From Amoebophrya sp. A120 (taxonomy: Eukaryota > Sar > Dinophyceae > Syndiniales > Amoebophryaceae), in NCBI GenBank assembly GCA_905178155.1, contig CAJINV010000012.1:2701765-2765764 (forward strand): DNA of 64,000 nt, given 5' to 3'. This document shows, one piece after another, positions 12,164 through 24,600 of this stretch (positions are counted from its first letter, which is position 1; each line of letters opens with the position of its first letter). The notes under the pieces were generated by a model. The model worked only from the letters and a program-made list of their open reading frames with translations. It had not been told where the DNA came from and did no database searches. The translations under genes and the position numbers were made by a program.

Positions 12164-13039
12164 CCTTTCTCGTTGTGTTCTTTCCCAGGTTTATTTTCTG
12201 CTTTACCGCTGCTCGTTGCACCTCTGCTTCACGCTTGTGGACTCCTCGCCGCCACAGGGGCTGAAGGTTTATCACGATTGTTGTGTACAACGAAATTTAT
12301 AATTATTTCGTCATTGCGAGTTTATAATTCTTTTTTGCGACGAGAACACACAGACATTGATCATCCGGACTATGTATCCTTCATCATCGATCACAGAATC
12401 AAGCCAGCAGACGCACGTTACCCATCAACATTGCTGCCATGCTAATATCCCCTTTCACCATATTGGATCGCAAAACACAACTTCGCCGAAGATCTACTTC
12501 ACGGGAAAGAACAGGAAACGGAAACTCTACTCGCTTAAACCGACTTTGAAGAAAGTTCGCATTTTTATACTGAACATCTTTTTAATGCCATGGTTGGAGT
12601 TGTCTCTTGTAGGGCGACAAGAACGACGAGAGCAGTCGCGTGGTCCCTGAAGCGACATATTTGGCCGGATAATTTTTTTAGTCTTTTTAATCTTAAATTT
12701 AAAGCACGCATTATAGTCAACGGGGTTCAGGTTCATCTCCTCCATGATGAAGCAGCTGCAGGAGGAGCTGTTCTCCTCCATTTATTTCGACTACACCGCA
12801 ACAAACAACAAAGAACAGCTCCACATGTAGTTCGTACCTCCTGACTTTTTGTTTTCTCCCCCTGCTGCCGTTCTTCTTCATCTACATCTACTACTTCTTA
12901 GCATCGACTATAATTGTGCTGGGTGAGACTGAGTACGAGTACTAGGGTGAGACACAATAATAAAGGAATGGAATTGCATATGCGCTTCTCAAGGTCGTGA
13001 GCGGACAAGCCTTCCACATACTGTAATGTAGATCCCTGA
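12164..13039. other. Non-coding region upstream of the helicase gene
   Basis: Lies 5' of gene B (start ATG at 12161-12163, no introner in between). Open frames are short and unconvincing. It should hold the helicase promoter and 5' UTR; I see no element I can name. Confidence 0.5.
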
Positions 13040-13275
13040 TATGGCATTCTCAACTGTGACATTCTCAACTGTTACATGAATTTGTCATGCAAAAGTACCT
13101 TGAGCCGGCAGATGATCGAGCTGCTTCGCATGACAAATTTCGGAAGGGCTAGACAGCATCTAAATCTGCGCCAAACTTGTAATGCAAAAGGCGCAATCTT
13201 CCTCCTTTCACTTTTGCCAGTCTTGCATTACAAATTCATGCAACAGTTGAGAATGTAACATTTGAGAACTCCATA
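13040..13275. mobile_element. F7 introner, 236 nt, outside a confirmed gene
   Basis: Left end TATGGCATTCTCAACTGTGA, right end the inverted copy ending GAGAACTCCATA; exact flanking repeat CCTGA (13035-13039 and 13276-13280). Only 47 nt separate it from the next introner. Confidence 0.92.
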
Positions 13276-13796
13276 CCTGAAGGTGAATGCTTGTGAAGTG
13301 GTGACGTACACCGCCGCACCCCTATCCTGTGTAAAAAAGTCCCCACCCCAGAGTTGTCATGCAAATGTGCAATGACAGGAACGTTTGTAATGCACATCTC
13401 CTTGAGAGGCATTTCCAGTCGTGTTTTGGAACTTGTAATGCTGTAAACAGAATGAGTAAATGGCTTTCTCATGCGGCTTTCCTTGCCAACCAGCATTACA
13501 CTGCACATGGAAACTTGTCATGCAGAACTCCCAAAACTTGGAGATTTGTGTTGCAGATTTCCCATCTTGACTATGGTGTGGCGACGTTTTTACGTAGGAT
13601 AACCCCCGATGACGTTTCACCACCATGGTTTTAGCAGTGACTGGCCACCCGGGGGGAGTTTGCCTGCGGCGTCGCCTCTTGCCGCTAGCAATAGCATTCA
13701 AGAACGAGCGCCATTTAATATTACCTCCTCACGCATGGCACTAGTCCTAACCCCCGACGACCCAACCACCCGGCAGCGGCCCCTTCGCCTCCGGTA
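13276..13796. other. Possible small gene of uncertain strand between and after two introners
   Basis: If both introners are removed with one repeat copy, frames stay open on each strand. On the plus strand, from an AG-type acceptor near 13033, the frame runs KVNACEVVTYTAAP across the junction to PMTFHHHGFSSDWPPGG and ends RQRPLRLR with TAG near 13795. On the minus strand a frame containing GKRRRRRQTPPGWP continues to a stop at 12898. Neither resembles a known family and only one can be right. Two closely spaced introners suggest the region is transcribed. Confidence 0.3.
13323..13601. mobile_element. F5 introner, 279 nt, outside a confirmed gene
   Basis: Left end TATCCTGTGTAAAAAAGTCC, right end ACGTTTTTACGTAGGATA; exact flanking repeat ACCCC (13318-13322 and 13602-13606). 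Confidence 0.92.
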
Positions 13797-14242
13797 GCTA
13801 CCAGGTCGTGTCGAACAGGACTACAAAACAACCGGCCGGAGCCTGACCTCAGGGCACTAGTGCTCTGCGGGTATGCGAAATTATCCGCCGAGCGCCATAC
13901 ACAAACAAAAAGAAAAATATTATACAAATACATCGATAAGTAAATCGCACATCTACATGGTAAAGAATACTTATGTGCAGTAGCTTGATGACACTAGGAC
14001 ACAGATAAAACATGAAAACGTAAAACAAAACACTGTAAAGGTCAAGGTTGGAATGGGGAAATTCCTCATATACAAAAATTATAAGTGAAAAGTTTTGTAA
14101 TTTACAAATGTTTGTTTGTTTGTTGAGAGTGGTCACATGGAACCGCTTGAAAGTTGTTCTTTCTTCACATGTGTCTAGCGCTACTTCAACAAAAAGAGGA
14201 CAACTTGGTGGAGCTGCTTTGGCTCCAACCTTAGAAAAACTA

Positions 14243-14508
14243 GAAGGAACTGCTGCTGAGAGAGAGAGAGAGAGAGAGACTGGTGAAAAATGATAAGCAT
14301 TTAACTTAATTAAACACTACCCGTAGTATTTTTGGCAAGCAGGGATAAATTGAGGCTTTTTAGCTGCCAATCTAAATGCTAACGAAGAGTGAATTCTGAG
14401 TCTTAGCGTGAATCTATCAGTATCAACTTAATTAAACACTACCCGTAGTATTTTTGGCAAGCAGGGATAAGTTGAGGCTTTTTAGCTGCCAAGAAGGAAC
14501 TGCTGCTG
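14243..14508. repeat. Duplicated segments with a near-identical ~67-bp repeat
   Basis: AACTTAATTAAACACTACCC through GAGGCTTTTTAGCTGCCA occurs at about 14305-14371 and again at about 14426-14491, with one mismatch (AAATTGAGG/AAGTTGAGG). GAAGGAACTGCTGCTGAG flanks the pair at 14243 and 14491. A recent local duplication. Confidence 0.9.
14257..14280. repeat. GA microsatellite
   Basis: An uninterrupted run of about ten GA dinucleotides just after AACTGCTGCTGA. The preceding GAAGGAACTGCTGCTGAG recurs near 14490. Confidence 0.95.
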
Positions 14509-15669
14509 AGGACGAGAAAAAGCTCTTTCTTATAAAAAGTTCGAAAGTGATTGGGGAGTACTGATGAAATTTACAAATGAATGCTGCGTGATGAAATGGA
14601 TCGAGAATTATGTATTTGTTAGCAGACTCATAATGGGTAAAACTGTGAATGAAGATGAACAAACAAGAAATAGAAAATCAATGAGAATAACAGGTGAAAA
14701 TAGATCGATCATGATAACAAAAAATGCACTTACACTATAGGAGTTGGGAAGTCTTGGAAGTTGTAGCAATCATCTACTTCTTACGGAGCTACTGCTCCTG
14801 CTCTTCATACTTTAAACAACTTCCTACCCTGCCGTGTGGTGCTGTGTTGAAGATATTACGTATCTTTTTGCGTTTCGTGACAACTGTGTATTTTTTTGTG
14901 TTTTTTTCATATGTAATTTTTTTTGCATTTTTCTCCAGCACCTAAGTAATTAGTCTTGATGTTGTGTACAACCAACTAAGTCCAAGGTGAATAACTCGAG
15001 CTGAATCATGTCAAAGAAAAAGAGAAAGAGGACAAATCCCGATGCCATTCGGTACTACACCTCCGGTCCTGTACGCCAACTCGCGAACTGATCAGAAGTC
15101 GTCCCATTTCTTCGTGCGTCGTGGAGGGATAACTCATAGACAGTACGGGAAGATCGATGCGTAGATCCTTCAAAATCAAAACTAAACAAAGGAATATATA
15201 AAACGGTACTACGATGCGTAAATTCATAGACTTCAGTACGGGACCTAGACCACGACGCGTAGATCTAGATCCTTCAAAAGTAAACAAAACGTGACAGATG
15301 CTGCAGTAGTACTTTGCGATTTTTTTCGTACGAGATTAGTGCCGAATGCTTATGCTGAACAAGATCGAAATGGATAGTAGATACCTTCATGACCACCACC
15401 TAGATACTAGGAACCCTAAACAAAACCCTGTAAAACAAACCCCATGATAATAGTCCCTTTCTCCCTCGGCCACGGGACTTGGACGGAGAAGGCACGGCGC
15501 AAGCTCGAGTAGACCTGACGAAATGAATACATTTTTCAGGATAGACATAGACATCAATGTGACTACATGCACCTCCTGATATAATCACGCTGCAAATGAA
15601 AGGCTGGGCTGCTATTAGCTCACTAGTGAAGATAAATACTCGACTCGACGTGGTCCTCGTAGTAAATAC

Positions 15670-18600
15670 CTACACTTCCGCCGGAATGGCGTCCGGCTCC
15701 TCGGCACCAGGGAGGTCAGCGTCATCTTGGATGCTCTTCATCCGGGATTCGCGCCGCGAGCTTCGCCGGGGCGGTGCGGCTTCCGCATCCTGCCGCCTCG
15801 AGCTTCGGCGCGGCTTGGCACTGCTGGAGGGCACGATCGCCGTGCCGCCGGCCTCGTCGTCCGGCACAGATTGCATCGACTTGTTCGCTATGGAGTGCAA
15901 AAATGTCTCCGTCTGGAACAGTGCAAGACTTGTCATGCAAATTTTACATGATGAAGACCCATGACGCCTGTAGTCGTGCGTGACCTAGCATCACAGATTT
16001 TTTTTTCTAGACAGCTTCCTGATGCCTAAGACTATTCCGCATGAGAAATTATATTGTCTCCATGTAGCTGCACAAAGTTGTGAAATCCTCTTGCTGGTCA
16101 TGATGCAATACAGTTTTATTTTTTTAAATGCAGAGACAGCATCACAAGTTGCAGTTGCATTCTTCCAGACCCAGATGACATATTTGCATTTGATATTCGC
16201 GCGCGACGACCGGCGGGACTTGCGACTCTGAGTGTCGTATCAAATGCAAATATGTCTGGGTCTGGAAGAATGCGAGATCTGTCATGCAGTATTTGCATGA
16301 GCCAGATCGTCTGGCATGCAAGCTTTCGCATCACAGATTCTGAGCGGGTATCCCAAGAATGCCTAATCCGCAGGACAAATCCCCTCTCTCGGAATAAACA
16401 AAAGGCGCGGCCTTTTGCTAGCCATGCATGACAGATTTTCTCATGATGTAGGACTTCGCATCACAAATTCGAATCCTCCTAGACTACCCGGACATTTTTG
16501 CATTTGATATGTCGTCGTAAACCGACAGCTTTTTCTCCACAAAAACCGGGTCTGTCACCACAACCATATGGAAGCGTCAGGATTGGAATCGTCAAAGTTG
16601 AATAAATTACTATCTATTATATTCATGCGAAAATATTGGTCTAGAGAGGGTAAACGAGAGGTGGCAGGGAGGCCAAAAAGAGGCCAAAAGAGGTACAAAA
16701 GAGGTCGACAGAGGTGGAGAGGTGGCGCGGGAGGTAATTCGAGAGGGTGGCCGAGAGGGGGCGCGAGTATAGCCCGCCGAACCGGTCGCCCTTTAGGGCC
16801 GCTAAGCGGCACGGAGGTGGCCGAGAGGTAAAAAAGAGGGCAAGCGAGAGGTGGGCAGAGGTGCCGAGATGTTGCGCGAATAAGGGGAGACCTCTCGCGC
16901 ACCCTCTGGGCCACCTCTCGGCCACCTTTGTAGACCTCTACCGGCGAGTATAGCCGGATTATTAGCAAAACCTCTCGGAAGAGGTGAAAAAGAGGGTCTG
17001 CGAGAGGGGTAAAAAAACCCGAATCCGCCCGGCACAGGGCTGAATTTTTTGCGGCCCTTTCATGCAAAAGCCCGAACCCTCTCGCGCCACCCTCTCGCGC
17101 ACCCTCTCGCGCCACCCTCTTGCGCCACCCTCTCGCGCCAACAGTTTTATTTCCGCGGGGAATCAGGTGGGCGGGCGCGGGGCGGTGATAAACAAAGAGC
17201 AGCGCCGGCCTCTGTCTGATTCTTTCGGCACGCACCTACGCCGGGGCGGCATCTCTTCGCCCCCAAAGTTTACTGCAGCTGCCCCCTGCGCATAGCGCCT
17301 AAAGGCGCGGGAAGCGCGCAGGAGGCCTTGCGGGTTGACCTCGCGCAAAATGGCGCCTGAAGTTCCCTCGGTCCGTCACGCTGTGCCCAAGGCTCTTGCG
17401 TCGCGGCCCGATCCGCAAATAGTCAAACCCCAGCACAACAGCCTTGCGCTCCGGCGGTAGCCGGAGCATGGCTGGTAGTTTGTAATGCATAAAATGCAAG
17501 GCATGAAGTGCCTGTCTTGCCGGGATGGCAAGTGAGGCAGATTCATTGCGAGCCTATTCAGGATTTGGGATAGAGCTGCCAAAGGAGCATGGCAAAAGCA
17601 GTCTTCTCCTTCTGTGCCTAAGTAAACAGCATGACAAATTGGATTCCCGTACTCCGAAAATTTGTCATGCGCCGCTTGGACACTGGGCTTCCAACTGGTA
17701 TCCATTTTATGCATGGCAAATTCTTTCAACTTTGTCGATTTCAAACCTGACGCTTCCATAAACCATCTCGCCGCCGTCGAACTGGGAGGACCGCGACGCC
17801 GAGTATGAATTACAAAAGTATCGCACTCGTAGTAATTCTAATTGCAGCCATGCATTACAAATCTCATCTCTTAAAGGCAAATCAGCATTACGAATTTCAT
17901 TTTTCACGCAGCTCAGGAAATTTGCAATGCAATTGATACTAGTACGATATCGGTTTTCTCAGTTCGTACCGAGACCCCGGCGACAGTGCCCGAAACCGAC
18001 TCGACGGGCTTGGTGACCAGCTCGATCGCCGTCGCCACGACGGACTTTTTCTCCGGCGGCGGCGGCGGGTGGTCACCCGTGGTCGCCCGCACGTGGTCTT
18101 CCAGCTGGGACTATCAACTGTAAAAGTGTCTGGGTCTGGAAACTTGTGATGCTAAAATGTGCATGATGAAAACATCACTTCCGAATGAAATCCGGCATGA
18201 CAACTTCCCAAATAAACGCTAACGCTTTCTCACAGGCAATCCGCATGAGAAACTGCGACTTTGCATGACAAAAGAGGCTGCGACTTTTGTTCGTTACGCA
18301 ATACAGACTTTCTAGGTATGGAAAGCTAGCATTACAAGTCCCAACCTTCCAGAGGATCCAGACATTTTTACAATCCATAGGGACACCCGCTCCTGGGCGT
18401 GGCCGTGCTGGTGAAAGAGGTAAAAGGCTATCCTGTGCAAAAGTATCGTACTCGTATTGCAGTCATGCATTGCAAATCCTTTTTGTTAAGGTAAATCTGC
18501 ATTACAAATTTTATTTCTCATGCTGAGGAAATTTGTAATGCATTTATACGAATACGATATTTTTGCAGTGCATAAAAGCGGCGAAGCAGCAACCGCAGAG

Positions 18601-21600
18601 ACACAAGCCCACGCCAACGAAGATGCCGATCCCGACCCCGATCCCCAGTCCGAAAAAGTTGTCGCCGTCTTCCTGATATCAAATGCAAAAGCGTTTGGGT
18701 CTTGTCATGCTGTTTTTCCATGACACAGAAGGTCTGGCATGGAAGCTCTAGCATCACAGGTTTAATATTCGAGAAGCGTCTGCAATGCCGAATCCGCAGG
18801 ACAAATGTCGCCCCATTTTGGTGCCAGAAAGTGGGAACTTTTGCTGCCTATGCATGAGAGATTTTTCTGTGCTCTGAAATGCGCATCACAAGTTTGTGTT
18901 TGTTGCATTCACATTCTCCAGAGGACCCAGACATATAATTTGCAGTTCATACCTGATCGCTCGGCGGGGCCGGGGGTCCGACCGTGATGGCTGCCAGGGG
19001 CCCGCCGATCCGCACGCCCGAGTAAGGGGGGCCCCCAAAAGTTTCCTTCGCTATCACAATGAAAAACAATGGCCCTACGACGACCCCGGAATATGCGAAA
19101 GTTTGTTTCTCATGCAGAAGGCTCTCAAATACAGAGCTCGTAATTATGTCTACTTCTATGCATGAAAGGACTAGCACGAGCCTTGCTGATGCAGAATCTA
19201 CTTCTAGGTGCGCAAGGTGATATCCTTTCCATAACAGATCCGGCTGCTGTTCTTGGGCTCCTTTGCAGCAAAAAATCGAGCTATTTAGCATGGAAATGAA
19301 TTTGTGATGCTGGTAGATGCAAGACGGGAAGTTATTGCCTTAAAGTTCTCGGGTCCTCGTTGTGGGGGCATAATTTTTCATTGTAATAGCCGGCGGGAGA
19401 AATTTTTTGTAACTTCCTTGACCGTATTCCATCCACTGGTGCACTCCGTCCACGAACATAACCATGCCGCCGTAGCCGCGACCCCTCGAATCATAACCGT
19501 GCGCGAGCTGGCGCTGTCCACCGGGCAGAGCGGCCAGTGGCGTGAAGTGCTGGTCTTGGGCATCCGAGGCGGGAAGCGCACCGAGCGGAACCCTGTAAAC
19601 GTTTATCCTGAGTAAAAACGTACCCACACCAGAGTCAGGATGAGGATTTTGCAACACAAACCTAGGAGTTTTGTGAGTCACGCATGACAAGTTGCGCTCT
19701 GCAGTGTAGTGCACGTTAGCAAGTGCAGCCGCGTCACAGATTCATCTGGTCATCCTGTTCACAGCATCACAAATTCCAAAACACGATTGGAATTGGCTCT
19801 CATGCGGATGCGCATTACGAGTCTTCCTGTCATTGCAAATCTGCATTACAACTCTGGTGTGGGTACGTTTTTACTCAGGATAACGTTTTTTTCAGACATA
19901 GTAGACACGGGGGCCTCGAAGCCGGCGTAGTAACGCGACGGGTTGTAGTAATCGGGATTGGCCAAGTGACGGGCCAGCAGGAACTGCGTAGTCGTGCTGA
20001 AAAACAGTCGCTGGGACCCTGCGTTGGCGGTCAGAATGGGGTCTGGGAGGAGCGTATCAAGTGCAAAAATGTCTGGGTCGTCTAGAAGAATGCCAGACTT
20101 GCCATGCAGGTTTTTCCTCACCCATCCGGCCTCGTCTGGTATGTAGGACGTAGCATGACAGATCATTCTGTGAGAGTTCTATCATGCCTACAGCTGCGCG
20201 AGTAGAAACCGCCTCTCGATTAGGTCAAAAGTGGGCAGCTTTTGGCAATCATTCGCTCGCTCGTTGTGGATCGGCTCTGCCGACCGGGTAACCCAACGCC
20301 TCGCATACAAGTGACCGACTTAGGCGAGCCCCGTTTTGGGACATACAAATGGCCGCACGGAAGGGCCCTATTTCTACATACATAGTTCACCCGAAGCGCC
20401 TACCACTTCGGTCGGGGCTGGGTCAACCTGGTCCAAGGGGTTCACAACGCACTGGCCCTTTGCTAGCATAAAGATGAACCGTTTGGGTTCTACAAACTGA
20501 TCCAAAATCTTATAACAGTAAGGCCATCATAAAGGTGCGCTAAAAAGCTTTCGGGGCGCTCTGTCCGGAAGGGAGCCCTTCGACGGGGCGCGCCCTCTCC
20601 TGTAGAGATTTACGCGGAACACGGATGGGCCGCGCACGCAACTCAGTCGAGGAAGACACGCGCTCCCTCAATAACAGAGGTGGCAACCACTCACGGCGGC
20701 TGGCCGGTCTGAAAACGGTAGACCCCGCCTCCCGTCTTCCCGGTTCGTCAATGACTCGGGCGAGCCATGTCGCAACGCAGATTTTTACATGATTCAGATT
20801 CAGCATGACAAGTGGCGTTGTTCCAGACCCCGACACTTTTGCGTTTGATAGAGCGCGGGGGTCCCGGTACTTTTGTACCCATCCTTGCCGGTGATTTCCC
20901 GGAAGAAATCATTGAGATTGGTGCTATCAAAAGGAAAAATCCATATCAAAACGAAGCTCCTGACGCTGGATTTCCGTACACAGAAGATCAGAGCTGTCTT
21001 GCAGTAGAGGACTTCTGCAGGTATGTGCCGTGCCTGAGTGCAGAGCTTCCGACGTGGGCCACGCTTAACATCGCAAATATCTATTGTGTGCTCGCTTCTT
21101 CAGGCGAGCGCCGAGTAACTGTTTGCCATACTAACTATGTTCCTGTTTGTAAATAGCTGGCAGCCAGTGTCTCAACCTCGCATCGCAAATATCTATGCCA
21201 TAGCGAAAGCTCAAGCAGCTGCATCACAAACCGTCCGCATAATGCGGCGGAGTGGACTGTAGAGTTGCAACGTGCAAGACAAAAAGATTTGTGGTCACAA
21301 ATCAGCATTACAAATTTTCTGAGGAGTACCTTTTAGATATGGGGAGGGGGGATTTTTCCTTACGATAGGTGTGCAGGGCCACTCCCTGTCCGAGGTCAGT
21401 GTTCATGACGAAACGGAAACCCGGGTCGAGGGGTTGCGGATCCGCGGCGTCTATCCCAAGTAAAAAGGTCCCCACCCCCTAGCTGTAACTCAACGTCGCA
21501 TGCTGCGGACGTTTGCGATTTTCATGCGGAGCCCCAACAACATGAGAAGCATTTTTTCTCCGTGCTGTTTCGGTGTTTGTCATTCATTCTCCAATCAGCC

Positions 21601-24600
21601 TGGTACGCTAGCTTTACGATGCTGGCGAATTAGCTAAACCGGACATACCAAATATAGCCGCCATGGCGGAGGTAGTGAGGTCGGTGGCGCTTTCTTGCCC
21701 AAACCTTGGCCCGCCGCGAGCCGGAAGGGCGCCTGCTTTTTGTGGGCCCTCCGTGCCACCGTGGGTAAGGTTATGCCGCGCGGTATGGCGGCCGGTTGAA
21801 AAACATAACAGATTTTTGGCAAATTTTCGGAATTCCCTTAAGAAAGCCAATCCCCACGCTATGGGCCCGATTCTGACGCCACGGGGGGCGCCCAAAAACC
21901 AAAGAAAAACCGGGCCCATAGCATGCGGATTGGCTTCGCGCGTCCGGCGCGCTTTTTCTTTTTTGCGTTTTTTTTTTTCGCGCTGGCGCTTTTTGCAAAG
22001 CTTCTCCCGCTTAGAAACGGGCGAAAAGGCGGCCGCTTTCGCGGCCGCCAAAAATGCTCCGAAATCGCGGCCGTGCCATGCGGTTTCGCTGTTCTGATTT
22101 TTGGCGCGTTTTTTTCGGGCGCCCTTTTGGGCACCCCAAATCGCCAGAAACTAAGGCGGTGGGCGCCTCAGAAGGGCGCCTCTTTTGCCGGCGCCCCTGC
22201 GTCGTTTTATCAAGCGGCGACCGATAGTTTCCGCAGGCGATTCGTTGATAACAAAGCCAAACAGGCTTGCACGCTGCGAGCTTTTTCATACAAGAAAACG
22301 CTTTACAGGCTTCAAAACTGCCAGTCGTTTTTGGCACTTCATGGCAAGAAAACTACCAGGTTAGAACCGTTCGGTGACCTCACTACATATTATGTACACG
22401 CTACGACGTCGCCAAAGAACTTGTCATGCGCAACAGCCGAAGCTTGTTGGTTTGTCTAGCAGATTTCCGACGTTGACTATGGGCGGGTGGGACGTTTTTA
22501 CACAGGATAGTGTCACTCAGTCGCCCCTGGAACTCCAGCTCCACCCCCTTCGTGACGTACTCCAACAGAGTGGCCAGCGCAAACGCCTCCTCCGTGGAGT
22601 ATGCAGCGCAAAAGTAGAAGTACCAATAGCAATAGTTTTTGCGTATATATGCATTTAATGCATATATACGCAATGACTTGTAATACAAGTCATCTTTTTC
22701 TCTAGTAGACAAAGCCGCATTACAAACTTAATTTGTGAAAATGTTAAGTCAAAAATTTGTAATGCAATTTCTACTGTTATACGATGCTTTTGCATTGCAT
22801 ATGGAGTTGAGGCCCACAATTTCCATGCGGAGGTTCCTCTGTTCGGTGCCATCGGACGTAAACGGGGTCGCGGATTTGCTAAAAAGGGGGTGCTTGAAGC
22901 CCCCGTAGCCCGCGCTGTTCGGGGGGAAGCAGCCGAATTGCAAGCTGCAGGTGTTTTCTCGACAAACACATTTTGTATTTTGCACAGACGACGAAAATCG
23001 GCACACCGCACTGCAGTCACGGTCCGACTCGGGCTCGTTTCTGTACCGGGCCAGCCATCCGCCGCAATTCCCATCGAGGACTTTCACGTGCTTCAGGGAC
23101 AGCTCGCGCTGCAAGAAAAGTTTCAGGCTTTTCGCGGGCGTGGACCGGCCGCACATGTTTGTGCGGCCATCCGAACAGGCTGCGGCCCTCATGTCGTCGT
23201 CCGGGTTCCAGTACGAAAAGCGATTATGGGAGTGTCAGGATCGAAATCGACAAAATCGGAATGATCTGTAATGCATGAGATGCTACGCAAAAAGCGACTG
23301 TATTGCAGAGGATGCAAGGAAGGCGGATTGTAGTCCTGGTAGGGGTTAAGTCTAAGTGTTGGGCCGCTGACTAGCATGACAGAAGGCAGCTCCTTTGCAC
23401 TAAACCGCGTGACAGATTCGCTTCCAGGACGAGGAGAATTTGTCATGCGCCGACTACAAAGAAACTGTGGGTCTAACTGGCATCGATTTTGTGCATCACA
23501 AGTTTTTCGATTTTGTCAATTTCGATTCTGACACTTCCATAGCGATCCAGTTGCCCGTAGAGGTTCTCGGTCTCGAGGGCGGGATTCTTGCCAGCTTCCT
23601 TCAGGTGATGGTACACCAGGTAGCGCACCGCCGGGCCCAGCTGATTCTTGATGAAGGCCGAGGTGCAGTTATCGTAAAGAAAAATCTAAATCCCCCCTCG
23701 CCATAAAAATACTTATCAAAAAGGCACGCCTCAGAGCAGAGTTTGCGATGCTGATTTCTTTGTGCTGACCGCAAGTCGACGTGTCTGTCTTGCAAGAAAT
23801 AATATGCTCCGCCCCATTATGCAGGCGGTTTGTGATGCTATTGGACCACCTACAGCATAGACGTCCCTCATGCCAAGTGCCCAGGAGGCCAAAACCTCTC
23901 TACTCTACATTGGCATGGTATAATGGGCCTGCAGTCCTCTACTGCAAGACACATCTGATTTGTGTGCGCAATAAATCCAGCATGCATGATCAGAAATTTC
24001 GTTTTGATGTGGATGTGGGGAGGGGGAATTCTTCATTTGGATAGCAGTTTTTCATGGTAAGCCCGAGTGCGACCGCGAAACGCACCCCGTGCGAGTTTTC
24101 CGAAGTGAGTTCGGTGCTTATAGTGTTCTCAACTGTTTTTACATTGTTCTCTATTGTTTTTACAACCTGGATTTGTGAAGATGCAAGAATGGCAACGGTC
24201 ATAGGGGCAAGCTAAGCTTGCTGCTTTCACCTTTCGCATCACAGATTTGGCACATATTTAGATGCTGTTCAGGCTGCTCTCGGAGATCATTTGTCATGCT
24301 TAACAGACTGCGCTACCGAGCCCGGGGGGGTGCGGGATCCGAGGGGTGCACATTCCAACGCCCGGAACACCCGAACACGCCCCGCGACTGGCACCGGACC
24401 AGCTTCGGAGAATAATATTTATATTGCCTGACTTCCGGGCTCCCTCTGTGATCACACACCCCAGACGCACGACAGGTGACGGCGACAGGTGACGCCATGA
24501 GGTGACGGCGACAGGCGAAGCGACAGGTGAAAGGAGAGGCCAAACGACAGGCGAAAGGAGAGGCGAAACGACAGGCGAAAGGAGAGGCGAAACGACAGGC

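Larger units (their letters stand above)
13797..15669. other. Intergenic region downstream of gene D
   Basis: AT-richer than the genes and free of introners. It contains the GA tract and duplicated segments listed separately, and around 15170-15275 two copies of a GCGTAGATC...CCTTCAAAA phrase. No coding frame is convincing. The part next to 15670 should be the 3' UTR of gene D. Confidence 0.55.

Noticed and set aside
22890-23264. Plus-strand open frames over gene D exons (for example about 124 codons here)
   Set aside because: The minus strand gives the longer, cysteine-rich reading that joins in frame with its neighbours; the plus frames are shadows.
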